NCBI RefSeq assembly: GCF_013373865.1
Contig: NC_050470.1
Span: forward strand, 9,780,373-9,844,372
Length of the DNA: 64,000 nt
Reading direction: 5' to 3'
Origin: Monomorium pharaonis
Lineage: Eukaryota; Arthropoda; Insecta; Hymenoptera; Formicidae
The notes below the pieces were generated by a model that saw only the letters and a program-made list of their open reading frames with translations, did no database searches and was not told where the DNA came from. This document shows positions 25,568 to 38,585 of the stretch, piece by piece (position 1 is the first letter of the stretch; the number at the start of each line of letters is the position of its first letter). Position numbers and translations under genes: made by a program.

Positions 25568-26310
25568 ACGGAAAGAAACTACAGCTAATAAATATTATAG
25601 TTGTGTAGTTATTACAGGACTCTCTGTAGCTATCACAGAAAGGATCACAGTAATCTGTAGTTATTACACGCTGTTGTTACTACAGTGCGTGAAATCCCTA
25701 TAATACGGAATACACGTCTAGCCCATGAAGTGTGTAATCCACTACATGTGTAATATACTACACGTGTAATCTACAAAATGTAATACACTACTACACGCGT
25801 GTAATGCATTAAATATGTAATGCCACCATCAATTCATGAAATTTGAGATAGTGAGTCTTATCATATAAATTATTTCCATAAATATTGTTTGAAATTTATT
25901 AGATTTATTGTATCACTTTTTAACCACATTGGATGACCGGCCACGAACAACGTACAAATTTCATGCACGTAATTCTTAAATAAATGATTTTTTCCATTAT
26001 TTCATATTATATATTTTTTTCTATGGATAATTATACTTTACAGATTATTTTCCTGTAATCCCGCTGTGATATTACAGGCTATTATCCTGTAATCTCGGCA
26101 ATATATTAAAGGCAATATATTACAGGCTAGATATTACAGGAAAGATATTACAGATTATTTTCCTGTAATCCGAACGTGTAGTGCAAAAATATTACAGAAT
26201 ATACAATATTTCAGCCTGTAATTTCGTGTAATACTTAATACTTTTATGTAGTTCCTGTAATATTATTTTCTGTATTTTGCTGTAGTTTTTTTCCTTCCCT
26301 TCGTAAGGGT
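25568..26310. repeat. ATTACAG-rich element with inverted CCCTTACGGAAAGAAACTAC ends
   Basis: The left end CCTTACGGAAAGAAACTACAG (25568) is met by an inverted CTGTAGTTTTTTTCC...CGTAAGGG near 26280-26310. The interior is packed with ATTACAG/CTGTAAT words. The same element in reverse orientation lies upstream of copy C (52503-53338), so it belongs to the duplicated unit or is a shared insertion. Confidence 0.6.
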
Positions 26311-26489
26311 GAGGTCGCTTCTTAATGAGACATCTTGTTGACAAGTATCTAGGGTAAGATTTTATTATTGCGGTCCTTTCCCCCTCCCTTCCCAAACGGA
26401 CTCCTGACGCGGACCGGTTCTCCCCTACCTCTATATACCCTACTACTAGCAACTAATAATATAGTCATATCGTGTTAATCAATTAGCAC

Positions 26490-26500
26490 TATATATGAGG
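26490..26500 (+). promoter_or_regulatory. TATA-like box upstream of DHDDS-like copy B
   Basis: ACTATATATGAGG about 90 bp before the ATG, at the position equivalent to the TATA-like boxes of copies A and C. Copy B has G where the others have A. Confidence 0.3.
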
Positions 26501-26586
26501 CATTCAATGACTATTATTGACATAGCAAGTTTGACAATCCGCCGAGGATAGATTGTACATTTTCGAATACCTATACATAAAATTTG

Positions 26587-28710
26587 ATGTCGTGGATATT
26601 ACAACGCATTTTGAATTGGGTGAGATACCTGGTTTTAAGGATCATTAAGACTGGCGAGATACCTACACACGTGGCGTTTATCATGGATGGTAACAGACGT
26701 TACGCAAATAAAAGAAGCATAGCCAAGAAAGAGGGACACTCAAAGGGGTATGTATCTTCGAAAAAGTTTGCAAATATGTATGGTGGTTGTATTCATGTCA
26801 TATATTATACACTGAGCAACAAAATTAACGCAACAAAAATTTTTGCAAAAATTTCACTCAACTTCAAATAATCGTAACTTCGCGAAAACTAATCGTTTTA
26901 AAAAGTTCTTTTTTTCATTTTAAAGCTTGAAGTCCCTATTTTAAAGAGCATTTGTCAGATTTTGATTCTCTCCTTTTCCCTTTTCGGCATCTCTTTAAAA
27001 GTAAGAATGTGTTTTGTCTTCAAAAATTTTCATACTTTGACGTGCTCCACGGGGTGCAGTGAACTTTTCTCGTGAATTTTATAAAAATTATTGTAAAATA
27101 TCAACTTTTCCTTACAAATTGAAAAAAATTGAAGTCTGTATGATTTTTTTTGGTGGAGTTATTAAGATTTTAAGAAAAAATGGTCATTTTGAATTTCATC
27201 GCTTATTACTTGTGAATAGATTAACGTACAGCTCCGCAAAAAACAATGAAGAACTGAAAATTTGCACTTTCAAATGTTAATTGATAAGTTGGGAAAAGCG
27301 CTTAGGCAAATTTAACACAAAATTCCGCAGAAAATTATTGAGAGGTGCATAAACATATGAGAACGTTTACAAGCAGTAATTGATCAAAGAACATAAACAG
27401 TGTTTATTACTGGGGAGTAATCGTACTATTAAACTTTGTTTTAGCGATGTGATTGGATCTTTCTTCACGACAGTACATTGAACTAGATGAAAACCGTAAA
27501 ATATGCAATTTTTTACGTAATTTTTAAACGCAATTTATTGTTAGAAAAAATAAATCTAGGAAAAAATTAATAATAGCATTTAAAAGTGCAAACTTTCAGC
27601 TTTCCAATGCTTTTTTACGTTGTACGTTGATCTGTTCACGAGTAACAAGCGATAAAAGTCAAAATAATCATTTTTTCTTAAAATTTTAATAAAAAAATCG
27701 TACAGACTTCAATTTTTTCCCAATTTGTAGTGAAAGGTTCATATTTTACGATAATTTTAATAAAATTTACGAGAAAAATTCACTGCACCCCCTGAAGCGC
27801 GTCAAAGTATAAAAATTTTTGAAGACAAAACACATTCTTATTTTTGAAGCGATGCCGAAAAGGGAAAAGGAGAGATACAAAATCTGACAAATGCTCTTTA
27901 AAGTAGAGACTTCAAGCTTTTAAATGAAAAAAAGAATTTTAAAATACGATAAGTTTTCGCGAAGTTACGATTATTTGAAATTGAGTGAAATTTTGGTAAA
28001 AACTTTTGTTGCGTTAATTTTGTTGCTCAGTATATTTTGTTTATGACAGATTTAAAATACTGATGAAAGCATTGAAATGGGGCTTGGAACTTGGTATTAC
28101 AGAGATCACAGTTTATGCTTTTAGCATAAATAACTTCAATCGTAGTGAAGAAGAAGTCAATGATCTCATTGATCTTAGCAGGCAGAAGTTCAAAGGTTTT
28201 TTAGAAGAATTGTATGTATTTTAATTTAGACGTTATATGGCGACACAATTTTAAATCTCGTTACTAATATATAATTTCCAGAGACAAACTGAAGGACGCT
28301 GGAGTTTGCATTCGTGTGTTTGGTAACTGGTCCTTGCTTCCAAAAGATGTATGCCAAATAATTGCTCAATGTATGATCGCCACGAAGGATAATAATAAAA
28401 TAATTTTAAATATAGCTTACTCTTATACATGTAAGTTTTACCATATTTATTTATGTTCTCACTCTTTTGTTATACTAAAAATAAATGAAAAATGTAGTAT
28501 ATTGTATTATACGTATAAGAAGTTGGCTATTTTGTTCGAATGCATTCACTCTATTCCATAAAAGACAATAATAAAGTATCTAAATATTGCTTTCTTTTAT
28601 GCATGTATAAACTTTATCATACATATTTATATTCACACCCTTATATGTTATACTAAAAGTGAATGTAAAAGTATTACATTTTTTATTATATTTTATACTT
28701 ATGTACATAC

Positions 28711-28768
<58 letters not shown>

Positions 28769-29323
28769 TTTCATATTTTTTATCTGCAGCAAGGGATGAA
28801 CTTACTCATGCAATTAAAGACATATTAAAAGGTATAAAACATAAAAATATCTTACCAGAAGATATTAACGAAGATTTGATTTCTAATTGCTTATACACTT
28901 ACAAATCCTCAAATCCAGATTTATTAATTCGTACTTCCGGAGAATTTCGACTTAGTGACTTTCTCACGTGGCAAGTAAGAAGATATTTTATTTTGTGACT
29001 AAAATATACTTTTTTTTATAACTTATTAAAGTAGGCTTGCATGTATACATATATAAAATAATTTTGTTTATTTGTTTTAGATTTCTAACACTTGCATTTA
29101 CTTTACCGATGTTTTATGGCCTGAGTTAACTCCATGGAAATTGCTCGCTGCAATCTTTTATTACCAAAGCTGTTCTGACTTGCGAAAAGTTAAGAATAAT
29201 TTAAAACCTATTGTGCATAATAGTAGAGTATCTATGTTTGTTGATAAAATACATCACGAACGCAAAACTATGATTGAAAATATCAGCAATAATTACGAGC
29301 AATTAAGTTCTGAAAATGTCTGA
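26587..29323 (+). CDS. DHDDS-like cis-prenyltransferase, copy B, five exons, 299 residues
   Basis: Exons 26587-26747, 28050-28211, 28282-28430, 28790-28974 and 29081-29323 sum to 900 nt without internal stop. The first four have exactly the lengths of copies A and C (161, 162, 149, 185). Starts MSWILQRILNWVRYL; FIMDGNRRYANK keeps the catalytic Asp34. VYAFSINNFNRSEEEV has Asn81 in place of the family Glu, as in the other two copies. LLIRTSGEFRLSDFLTWQ retains Glu209, unlike A and C. The C-terminus is slightly longer (EQLSSENV). Intron 1 carries a 1.2 kb mariner-like insertion (26820-28030) and intron 4 a TG microsatellite, but splice sites remain intact. Predicted ER cis-prenyltransferase; of the three it is the one with the most family-typical active site. 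Confidence 0.86.
26820..28030. mobile_element. 1.2 kb mariner/Tc1-like foldback in intron 1 of copy B
   Basis: Left end CACTGAGCAACAAAATTAAC and right end GTTAATTTTGTTGCTCAG are inverted. The arms run about 450 bp each, with only a short unique centre near 27420-27540. TA flanks both sides, and the TA-inserted site is undisturbed in intron 1 of copies A and C. No transposase open frame. Confidence 0.85.
28712..28766. repeat. (TG)n microsatellite in intron 4 of copy B
   Basis: About 55 bases of TG; copy A has a much shorter CA run at the equivalent intron position (14049-14067). Confidence 0.95.
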
Positions 29324-29428
29324 AATATTCTAATAAGTGTCAGTAAAAGATGCTGAAAATTTTGTTATGTGTATTTTGCTTTAAATCAATTTTTTATTAT
29401 ACAATTTTGTATATAGTACAATTTACTT

Positions 29429-29797
29429 CCCAGATATTACAAAATATTTATAAAATATTTATAAAATATTTATAAGAAAAAATATTTATGATAAATATTT
29501 TGTACATATTTTTATATTCGAGTTTGCCAAGTATAAAAAAAATTATGATAAATATTTAAGAAAATATTTAAAATAAATAGTTATACTATTGTTATTAAAG
29601 AATATAAAAATATTTCGGGTTTATATATCATAAATATTTTTCAGTACATTTTAAAAATATATTTTATATATTGTTGATTATAATTTTTGTATCATTTCTA
29701 AATGGTTTATAAAAAATAATCATTAAAAAATATTTTTTTAAAATAAATTTGTAAAATATTTATAAATATTAATGATAAATTTTCTGTGTTATCTGGG
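29429..29797. repeat. ATAAATATTT-rich element with CCCAGATAT ends
   Basis: Begins CCCAGATATTACAAAATATT and ends TTCTGTGTTATCTGGG, inverted with respect to each other. The interior is repeated AATATTTATAA. The same left end lies downstream of copy C (about 50535-50592, reverse orientation), so it was present before B and C separated. Confidence 0.6.
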
Positions 29798-30708
29798 TTA
29801 AGTAATTTTATTCTACTTTATATCAAATTATGTCTTTCAAATTATTACAGCAATTAAATCGTTTTATATCTTGTATATCAGTAAAATTAAAATATATAGT
29901 AAAATTATACATATATAAATTTATAATCACATATAATTATAGTCAAATATATTTAAATAAAGATAATTGTTTGGGAAAACTAATATCAAAATTTAGACTT
30001 TTTTGTTTTGTTGTTTATAGTCTCGAACGATACAATATACTTCGAATTACGTATAAGTTGTTTTAGAAAATAAATAACAACAAGTTTTAATTAAATTTGT
30101 AAAATTTCTAAAATTAATAAAAACTATTATTGAAACATTGAACAATTAAAGCAATAAAAAATTATTCATTTTCTTCTATAGCATTTTTTCATTTTTTTTT
30201 TCATACGTGATATATATATGTATGTACATTCTTGAAGAAATTAAATAATTGCTAACCCAGATAATTAACTCTTAAGAGTTACCTGTGTTACTTGAGTCCA
30301 TTGTTTGCAATAATTGCTGCAACAATTGTATTTGCATCTATTGCTATATCTCAACAGTCATCAATTGATCAGCGTATCTGCAGGTACCTATGACCGCGGC
30401 CTCCGTTGTGTTTTGCCCAGCTAATGGTTTCATTTATACGCGATCCATCCACTGTTAGTGAATCTGATCAAATCTAATAGTCTTTGGAACCTTGTCTACT
30501 TGTCAATGGTTCATCTTTACGCGACTCCTTCAGATTGGTTTTTTTCATGTGCGTCATTATGGACGCAATTAATTGCTACTCTTTGTTCTCCAGAGGCATC
30601 AGGCCGATTTTACAAGCTTCTGCCCGCAACTGGTCTATGGACATTTTTCTGAACTACTCATGTATCATTTTTAGATCACTTATTCAATCGGGAATGGTTC
30701 ACTTGGAC
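29798..30708. other. AT-rich intergenic DNA
   Basis: No gene recognised between copy B and the FPPS-like gene. A TCAATTGATCAG-type palindromic word and short open frames only. Confidence 0.5.
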
Positions 30709-30930
30709 ACAGTACAATTGGACACAGTGTAGATGGACACGTTGCAGATGGACACAAACTAATGTACACGGTTCAAATGGACACGGTTTATTTGGACACA
30801 GAAATTTTGTACACCGTAAAGTTATACACGCAAAGTTGTACACCATACATTTCTATACCCTTCTGTTTAGGGCACTCTTACCAATGGGGCGGGTGCGGGA
30901 GGAGGGCCAAAGGCTCCTTTTGCACTTTTC

Positions 30931-30961
<31 letters not shown>

Positions 30962-31047
30962 ACCATGGTTACGGTGTAAAAATGTACGGTGTATGTACAT
31001 TATTTTGTGTCCATTTGCACTGTGTCCAATTGTACTGTGTCCAAGTG
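30709..31047. repeat. Palindromic element built from TTGGACACAG units
   Basis: Starts CACTTGGACACAGTACAATT and ends with the exact complement. Between them are many degenerate 10-base units (TTGGACACAG, ATGGACACGG, TTGTACACCG) and a (GT)n run at about 30929-30958. Confidence 0.75.
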
Positions 31048-31232
31048 AAAGCCACTCATTCAATCCACTTGCTAAATTCACCAACTGACAGTACTTCTAG
31101 GGAATCCGCAACGTACCCCACTTATTTTGGATTAAATACGGTTGTAATTAATAGCTGATAATAGTCGAATCATATTTATTGCAAAAAGTCATACTTTTTA
31201 ATTGAAAAGGTGTGTGTGCTCTCGAATTTATA

Positions 31233-31357
31233 GGGAGCTTTCCAGCAAGTGACACAAATTGACACAGCAGTATTTCTGTCTTTGTTTGATATTCAGTGAG
31301 AGACAAGGACAAAATTATTCCTGTGTCAATTTTTGAGTCTCTTGCTAAAAAGCTCCC
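31233..31357. mobile_element. 125-bp MITE, ATA duplication
   Basis: Ends GGGAGCTTTCCAGCAAG and CTTGCTAAAAAGCTCCC are complementary, with matching inner TTGACACAG / CTGTGTCAA. ATA flanks both sides. Confidence 0.75.
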
Positions 31358-32027
31358 ATAGTTAAGAACAACTAAGAACTATATAGTTATCAGTTCAAAC
31401 AGTTTAAATTAAATAAATGTTTACTTTACACTCGTGGAGATTATAATGTAATCAGAGATCTCAACTCGAGTTGTTATATGTATATATTATAGATGCATGT
31501 CGCGAGATGATGTACCTGTAATACAACGTGAGTATGAGAATGAAAACAAAAGTTGGGAGAAGTGTGAAAAAAATTGGGAGAAGTGTGATCAAGCGTGAGG
31601 GGATAGTTGTGGAAAAATAATTCCTGCATAACATTTCCTCTCGTTTGATTGATAGAGAAATGAGTTTTGCAAGAAAATTGTCTGTGCTCATTTGGCAACT
31701 TTGCGGCCCAGTAAAAGATCATAAATAGGACCACTTTCGACACACATGTTACAAAAACATTATTTTTCTTATTATATATATTATTCCTATATATAATATA
31801 TACACATACATAAAAAATAAAAGGGTTATACATACATATACAATGTTATACAAATACTATACATAAAAATATTTATTATTTTCTGCGAGATTTAATTAAA
31901 ATAAAGATTTTATATTTGTGTGAACATAAGAAAATAGAATATTTAGGGTGATTATATATATAAATCACCCTAAATAACCTATGTTGGACTCTTCCTTGAA
32001 AAAAATACATGTTTCTAAATTGACAGT

Positions 32028-34768
32028 TTAAAAATAACATTCCTCCTTGTGACAAATTATTTCTAATAAATTAAAAAAATTATTGCGTAGAATTCCACAT
32101 GATATTTGCTGCATTCGTTCATTTATTTGATTGTATATTTTTTTTTCGTGTTTAGAATATATGTTCGGCAAATCTAGATCAGTGAAGAGCTGTTTCACGC
32201 GTCTCACTTTCTCTGGATCCGAAACTCCGTAACATTCCTGTGTGGAAAAAAATAAAAATAAAAAGATAAATTAATTTGACAACGTTTGACGAAAACATTT
32301 AACAAAAATCATATAATCATTAATATTCACTTCTAAAATTTTACGCTGTTCTGGAGTGACGCGTTGAAGAGCCGTAACAATTACCCACGAACATTTTCCT
32401 TCTTCTATATCAGTACTTATTTTTCGGATAGTTTCATAACTTTCATAGCAGCCTAAATAATCGTCTCGAATTTGTATTAAATACCCAATGTCTAACATGA
32501 TGTTTTTTGCTTCTTTGAACATCTCCGGATCTTTTATTCCAGCCTACATTAAATAACATTATAGTGCATTATCGTCATCAAAGACGAAAAATTTTATTTA
32601 TATAAAAAGAAATCAGGCAAACTTACAAAATGCATTGCTGAAAATATTGGTGTAACTAATAAATATGTTTTATATATAGCAAGTAAACTAAATCGATTCA
32701 TTGTAAATAGATCCAGATTTATTAAATCATTAGGCTTCTTATTGCATTTAATCAAGTACATATTTAAAGTCTGACCTAGTTGTGTCTTGAAAATAGCCTG
32801 TAAAATATTTTCATAATTAATTGTTTGATTAAAAAAGAAACGAGGAAGACAAACTAATATCTACATCAGACACAATATTGTATGATATTTACTTACATCT
32901 TGGTATGTTTCCACTAAATTAATATAACATTCTTTTCCTTTAAAATGTTTTTAATTAAATAATACACAGCGCTCTCTAATAATAAACCGTCATTGATTGC
33001 CATTAAACCAATATTATTGTACCGATACCAACATGGTTGGCCTCGACGAAATGATGATTCATCCATGACGTCGTCGATTATGACTAAATGGGATAATATC
33101 TGTGTAGCAATAAATGTGTCAATATTATTATTCATACTCGCAATATTTTATGTTTTCTATTAAAGTTGCTGCCATTGCACAATGTACACTGGCGCAAAAA
33201 AAACGAAACAAAATTTTGATCGAATTTTTAGGCAATCTTCAAAGTGATGCAACTTTGCGAAAAATTATCCAAATTACATGTACTTCTTTTTTAATTAAAG
33301 GGCAAAGACTCTACTTTGGGAATTCCTAGATGAAAGTTTGATTTGTTAAGTGTGAACCTTTTGTATGGCATGAAAAGCAAATATATTTTTTTTTTAATAA
33401 AAAAAAGTAAAAATTTGTTATCATTTTTCACAACATGGTGCACATCGGGTCACTTTGATGACAGAGGTATGATTGAGTTAAACACGAATAAAATCAATGT
33501 GCAATATCATACTGATACTCAAAATTCACAATAATCAAAAAATACTGTATTTATTCACTAAAATACCCTAAAATGCAGTGCAAATTTCAAACTCGGATGC
33601 AATCAACAAAAAACATCGTATCGACATGTTTTTTTTAATTGCTTAAAAAAGACTTTAAGAATCTGGATTAATATTAGCAAGATTTTAACGAGAAACTTGT
33701 GAAAAATGATAACAAACTTTTACTTTTTTCAATTAAAAAAAAAAAACGTTTGGTTTTTATACGATACAAAAGGTTCACACTTAACAAATCAAACTTTTGC
33801 CTAGGAATTCTTAAAGTAGAGTCTTTGCCTTAATTTAAAAAAAGTTCATATAATTTGGATGATTTTTCGCAAAGTTGCATAACTTTAAAAATTGCTTAAA
33901 AATTTGGTCAAAATTTTTGTCTCTTTTTTTGCGTCAGTGTACTATTTTTGGACTTAAATATGTATAAATTATATTATTATCTCGTGTTTAATTAAATCAA
34001 ACTTGTTTTTAAAAGATATTACAAATCATGGAAAAAAGAATAGAATTACGTACCATTTCTACACACCATGCTAAAATTCGCATTAAGCGAATATTATCTT
34101 CTGTCTGTTGTTCCTTAGGTACTAGCGATTTATAAAAATAGATTAATGATAAACCAAAAAGTTTCTTTGTTGTTGGGACATTATACTGTAATACCTGTAT
34201 TATATGCAGATTATAAATATATTAATATGCAAATCTCTTATTAATATATAATATACGCTGTTATTTTTTATTTTATTCGACCATTATAGGTTTATTTTTG
34301 TGTTATTAAAACACTTGGCGTTTTTTTTTACATAAAATGTCACTATTCTTATTTACTTCCCTTTCGGGTTTCTTAACATATTTATAATAATTTGTTTTGA
34401 CAAATTTTTTTGTTATTGCCTTCAGTAAAATTTTATTTTAAATCTTATATAAACTGTTTATAATATATTTTACATTAAATTATTTCATGTTATATATGAT
34501 TATTTTAAAGAATTTATTCTAGGCTCAATTAATAAAACCATAAAAAGAACTTTAAATATTTTTTGCTTGGATTGATTATTGTATAATATTGTATGTTTTA
34601 TCAATAATGACTTACTTTTTCCAACCATTTATCAACATCAGGAATGTTTAAATTTGTAACCACTTCCGTAATATCGCGAATAACGTCGGGCCACACTGCC
34701 ATCATCCCCTGGTGTTCTTTCTTCAATGTCATCCAAATCAAAATTTTTTTAGTTGTGGAAAAAGCCAT
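32028..34768 (-). pseudogene. Farnesyl diphosphate synthase-like gene, six exons, one frameshift
   Basis: Trans-isoprenyl diphosphate synthase family: IPP + DMAPP/GPP to FPP. Minus-strand exons: 34616-34768 (from an internal ATG; the frame stays open to 34816), 34054-34194, 32897-33099, 32627-32797, 32331-32543, 32028-32237. Exon 2 ends ILAWCVEM, and exon 3 opens ILSHLVIIDDVMDESSFRRG, the complete first Asp-rich motif, then QPCWYRYNNIGLMAINDG. Exon 5 has YLIQIRDDYLGCYESYE, where the second motif is DDxxG instead of DDxxD, followed by KISTDIEEGKCSWV. Exon 6 has YGVSDPEKVRRVKQLF. All exons except exon 3 are whole codons. Exon 3 is 203 nt, one short, and runs to a stop at 32914-32916 after a short A-run near 32940; family-like sequence (KECYINLVETYQD) resumes in the next frame. 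Either a pseudogene or a homopolymer error in the assembly. Confidence 0.82.
33187..33939. mobile_element. 753-bp mariner/Tc1-like foldback in intron 2 of the FPPS-like gene
   Basis: CACTGGCGCAAAAAAAACG at the left and complementary TTTTTTTGCGTCAGTG at the right; arms of about 270 bp (e.g. GGTTCACACTTAACAAATCA) and TA on both sides. No coding capacity. Confidence 0.8.
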
Positions 34769-34816
34769 TCTTCTTGTTGCAATACAACGTTCGAAAACTT
34801 TAACAATGGACAACAA

Positions 34817-36240
<1,424 letters not shown>

Positions 36241-37815
36241 TGGCAGCTTATTTTATGCAGTTTTTAAACATGTATTGCACATTGACGTTAGCATTGTTTT
36301 GCGTCTTGAAAAACAGTTGTAAAAGTACCGCGAGCGTGCGAATTTCGTCGCTGCGGTTGAAAGTGGAGGGGAGGGCATAGTCTTGAGCGCGAGAAGTAAA
36401 AGTGAATTCGTGCGCTTCAAATTCGCTCGCGCTGCAAAAAAGTGATTTTCTCAGCAACCGTGCTCGCGAGCGATGGCCAACTTTGTCCCCATCCCTGGTC
36501 GCGGCCCTGAGCCACCCGGGTGTCGAGGCGATCCGTGTTCTCGTGTTGTCGCTATATAAAATATAAAATTGGGCGCCAGGTACGTTAAGCGTACCATTCT
36601 TTTCATAAGCCGCGGAAGATTATTCTTAAATTAATAAAGTCGCGGAAAAAGGGCAAGTCTTGTAGGCGACTGGCAGCTCCGATAGCCAGTTACTCAGCCC
36701 TAAATGGTAGAGGAAGTGGTGCGGGCGGATGGAATCGGGAAGGCGAGAGAAATATCGTGAACACAACATTAATTAAAGCAAGAGTAAAGGCCATCACACA
36801 ATTCCAGGGAACAGGCAATAGGAATAGAAAATAAAGAAAGAGAGATAGAGAGAAGAGCCTTTCTCTCTTTCTCTCTTTCATTATTTCTGTTCCTATTGTC
36901 TGGCATTGTGTTTAGGTCCTAACAAGTATATATTTCACGATTCAAACAATCACAGGTTCTTAACGGTCGGTCGAGCGGCGATCACACTTTACGCGCGCAA
37001 CGAGCAGACGATCGCTCGGAATCAGATCTCTCGAACGGGATAATTATGAGGAACGTCATTTCACGTACGCGAAGATTCTCTGGCTCGTCTATACCTTACT
37101 ATGCGTTGTTGGTAGACACCGAACTCCCGGTAAGATAACGATCTCGCCAAGGGCGATCGGGACGAACAATATCTCGAAGCCCGCGCTCTTTCATACAATA
37201 TAATATCCCGCGAAGAACGTGCGCGACAATTACTACTCGTTCGCTAACAAGGCGGTAAGAGACGAATACATTTATCTTGATGAAAACGCAATCGCGCAAG
37301 AGTTCACGACATAAATACGGTACAAATACAATAATGACTCGGCTGCGGATCGGGACACGCAACGCAAACACAACAAAAAGAACGGAACGTATCGAATTCA
37401 CGCAGGCGGGCGTCGTCAGGCGAGACGACGAAATTGCAGAAAATCCGCGAGTTCTACGTAACTGTGCGTTAACAACGGAAAGACTAATAGATCCGTGACT
37501 CTTCGCGGCTCGTCCAATCGCGAAATCGGTGGCTTTACAATAATCTTGGCGACGTTTGTCTCACCGAGTTGATTCCTTCTCAGTCTCTTCCGGGTCGGGA
37601 TATTCAGGCTCCTGCGTCCTTTTACAATTTGGTAGCTCGGAATCACTGCCACTCGCACGACATCCGCAACCAGAGTGTTCGATCCTTGATCCTGCGGCGA
37701 CCGCTCGGCGACGCGCCCCACCATGTTTATGATAAGCAGGGCCCTTATTGGCCGCGTTTTTCCGGCTCGATGTGCGCGCAACGCGTGACCGGCGTGACAT
37801 GCGTTGCCGCTACTT
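36241..37815. other. GC-rich patch, possible retroelement leader or LTR remains
   Basis: Composition is clearly richer in CG than the surroundings. ATTGGGCGCCAGG (near 36570) and, on the minus strand, a TGGTGGGGCGCGTCGCC sequence (near 37725) look like LTR/primer-binding borders. Medium open frames on the minus strand (37099-37401, 37416-37781) have no recognisable Gag or Pol motif. No gene is claimed. Confidence 0.25.
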
Positions 37816-37819
37816 ACTA

Positions 37820-37940
37820 GGAGTGCGTTCGGGGAGACGCTATTAGCGCTACGAGCATCAGTCCATCTTCATTTCTCATTAAAAGTAAAACAAGGATAAA
37901 CTGATGCTGATAGCGCTAATAGCGTCTCCCCGAACGCACC
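37820..37940. mobile_element. 121-bp palindromic MITE, CTA duplication
   Basis: Left GGAGTGCGTTCGGGGAGACG and right CGTCTCCCCGAACGCACC are inverted. The arms extend through CTATTAGCGCTA and CAGT, with CTA on both sides. Terminal TGCGTTCGG and length match 11209-11331, so both belong to one family. Confidence 0.8.
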
Positions 37941-38585
37941 CTAGGTGATTCTAAGCACGGTGATCAAATTTTCGGGGTCCTGCGCACGTGAAATTGTGCG
38001 CTTCCTTCTCGGCAGCGGCTCCTTGTCTCTTAGCCGAACGCATCCTCCGTCTCCGAGACGTAGTCCTCGCCTTTCCATGGTCGGAAAATATGCAGTTGAT
38101 CTGTGTGGCCTTTGCCGGAAATTTTGCGGGATCTGCTTCCTAGCTGCGCCGTCTGGACATCCTTCCTGCGCGCTTTCCTCGGATCCTACAATCGTTATTC
38201 GTCAGCAGTAACGAGACCTTTTAATGCGATGAAAAATTGCAAGCAAGGTAAAAAACCATACAACCTGCGGAGCCCTCGTTCGAAAGGGGTCTTCATAATA
38301 ATTCCCTCGTCGGTAGCTCACTCCATAATCCCCGGGAAGGTCCTCAGTCGAGATGAGACGTCAAAAATTACAAGATAGCTCCTATTGGTCACCGACTTCC
38401 GCCGCACTCACGAGGCAACGCTCGATCGCAAAAACTTTACTAATTAGAAAAAGGACAACACACGGGACGGCACACATAGAAAATACGACGCGTCACGCTT
38501 CCGCGCCCGCTCCCGAGCAAGAGGACGCAGGATCACGGTTGCCATCTCAGACTTTCGGTTCGCCCGGAGGTAAAGAAAAAAAAAC
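37941..38585. other. Region without recognised gene
   Basis: Mixed composition, continuing the GC-rich patch; open frames are short and lack family motifs. Confidence 0.4.

Noticed and set aside
28580..28792. His-Thr repeat frame
   Set aside because: Translation of the (TG)n run in intron 4 of copy B.
37099..37781. Two 100-121-codon minus-strand frames
   Set aside because: Considered as retroelement Gag, but no zinc knuckle, protease or coiled-coil pattern is seen.
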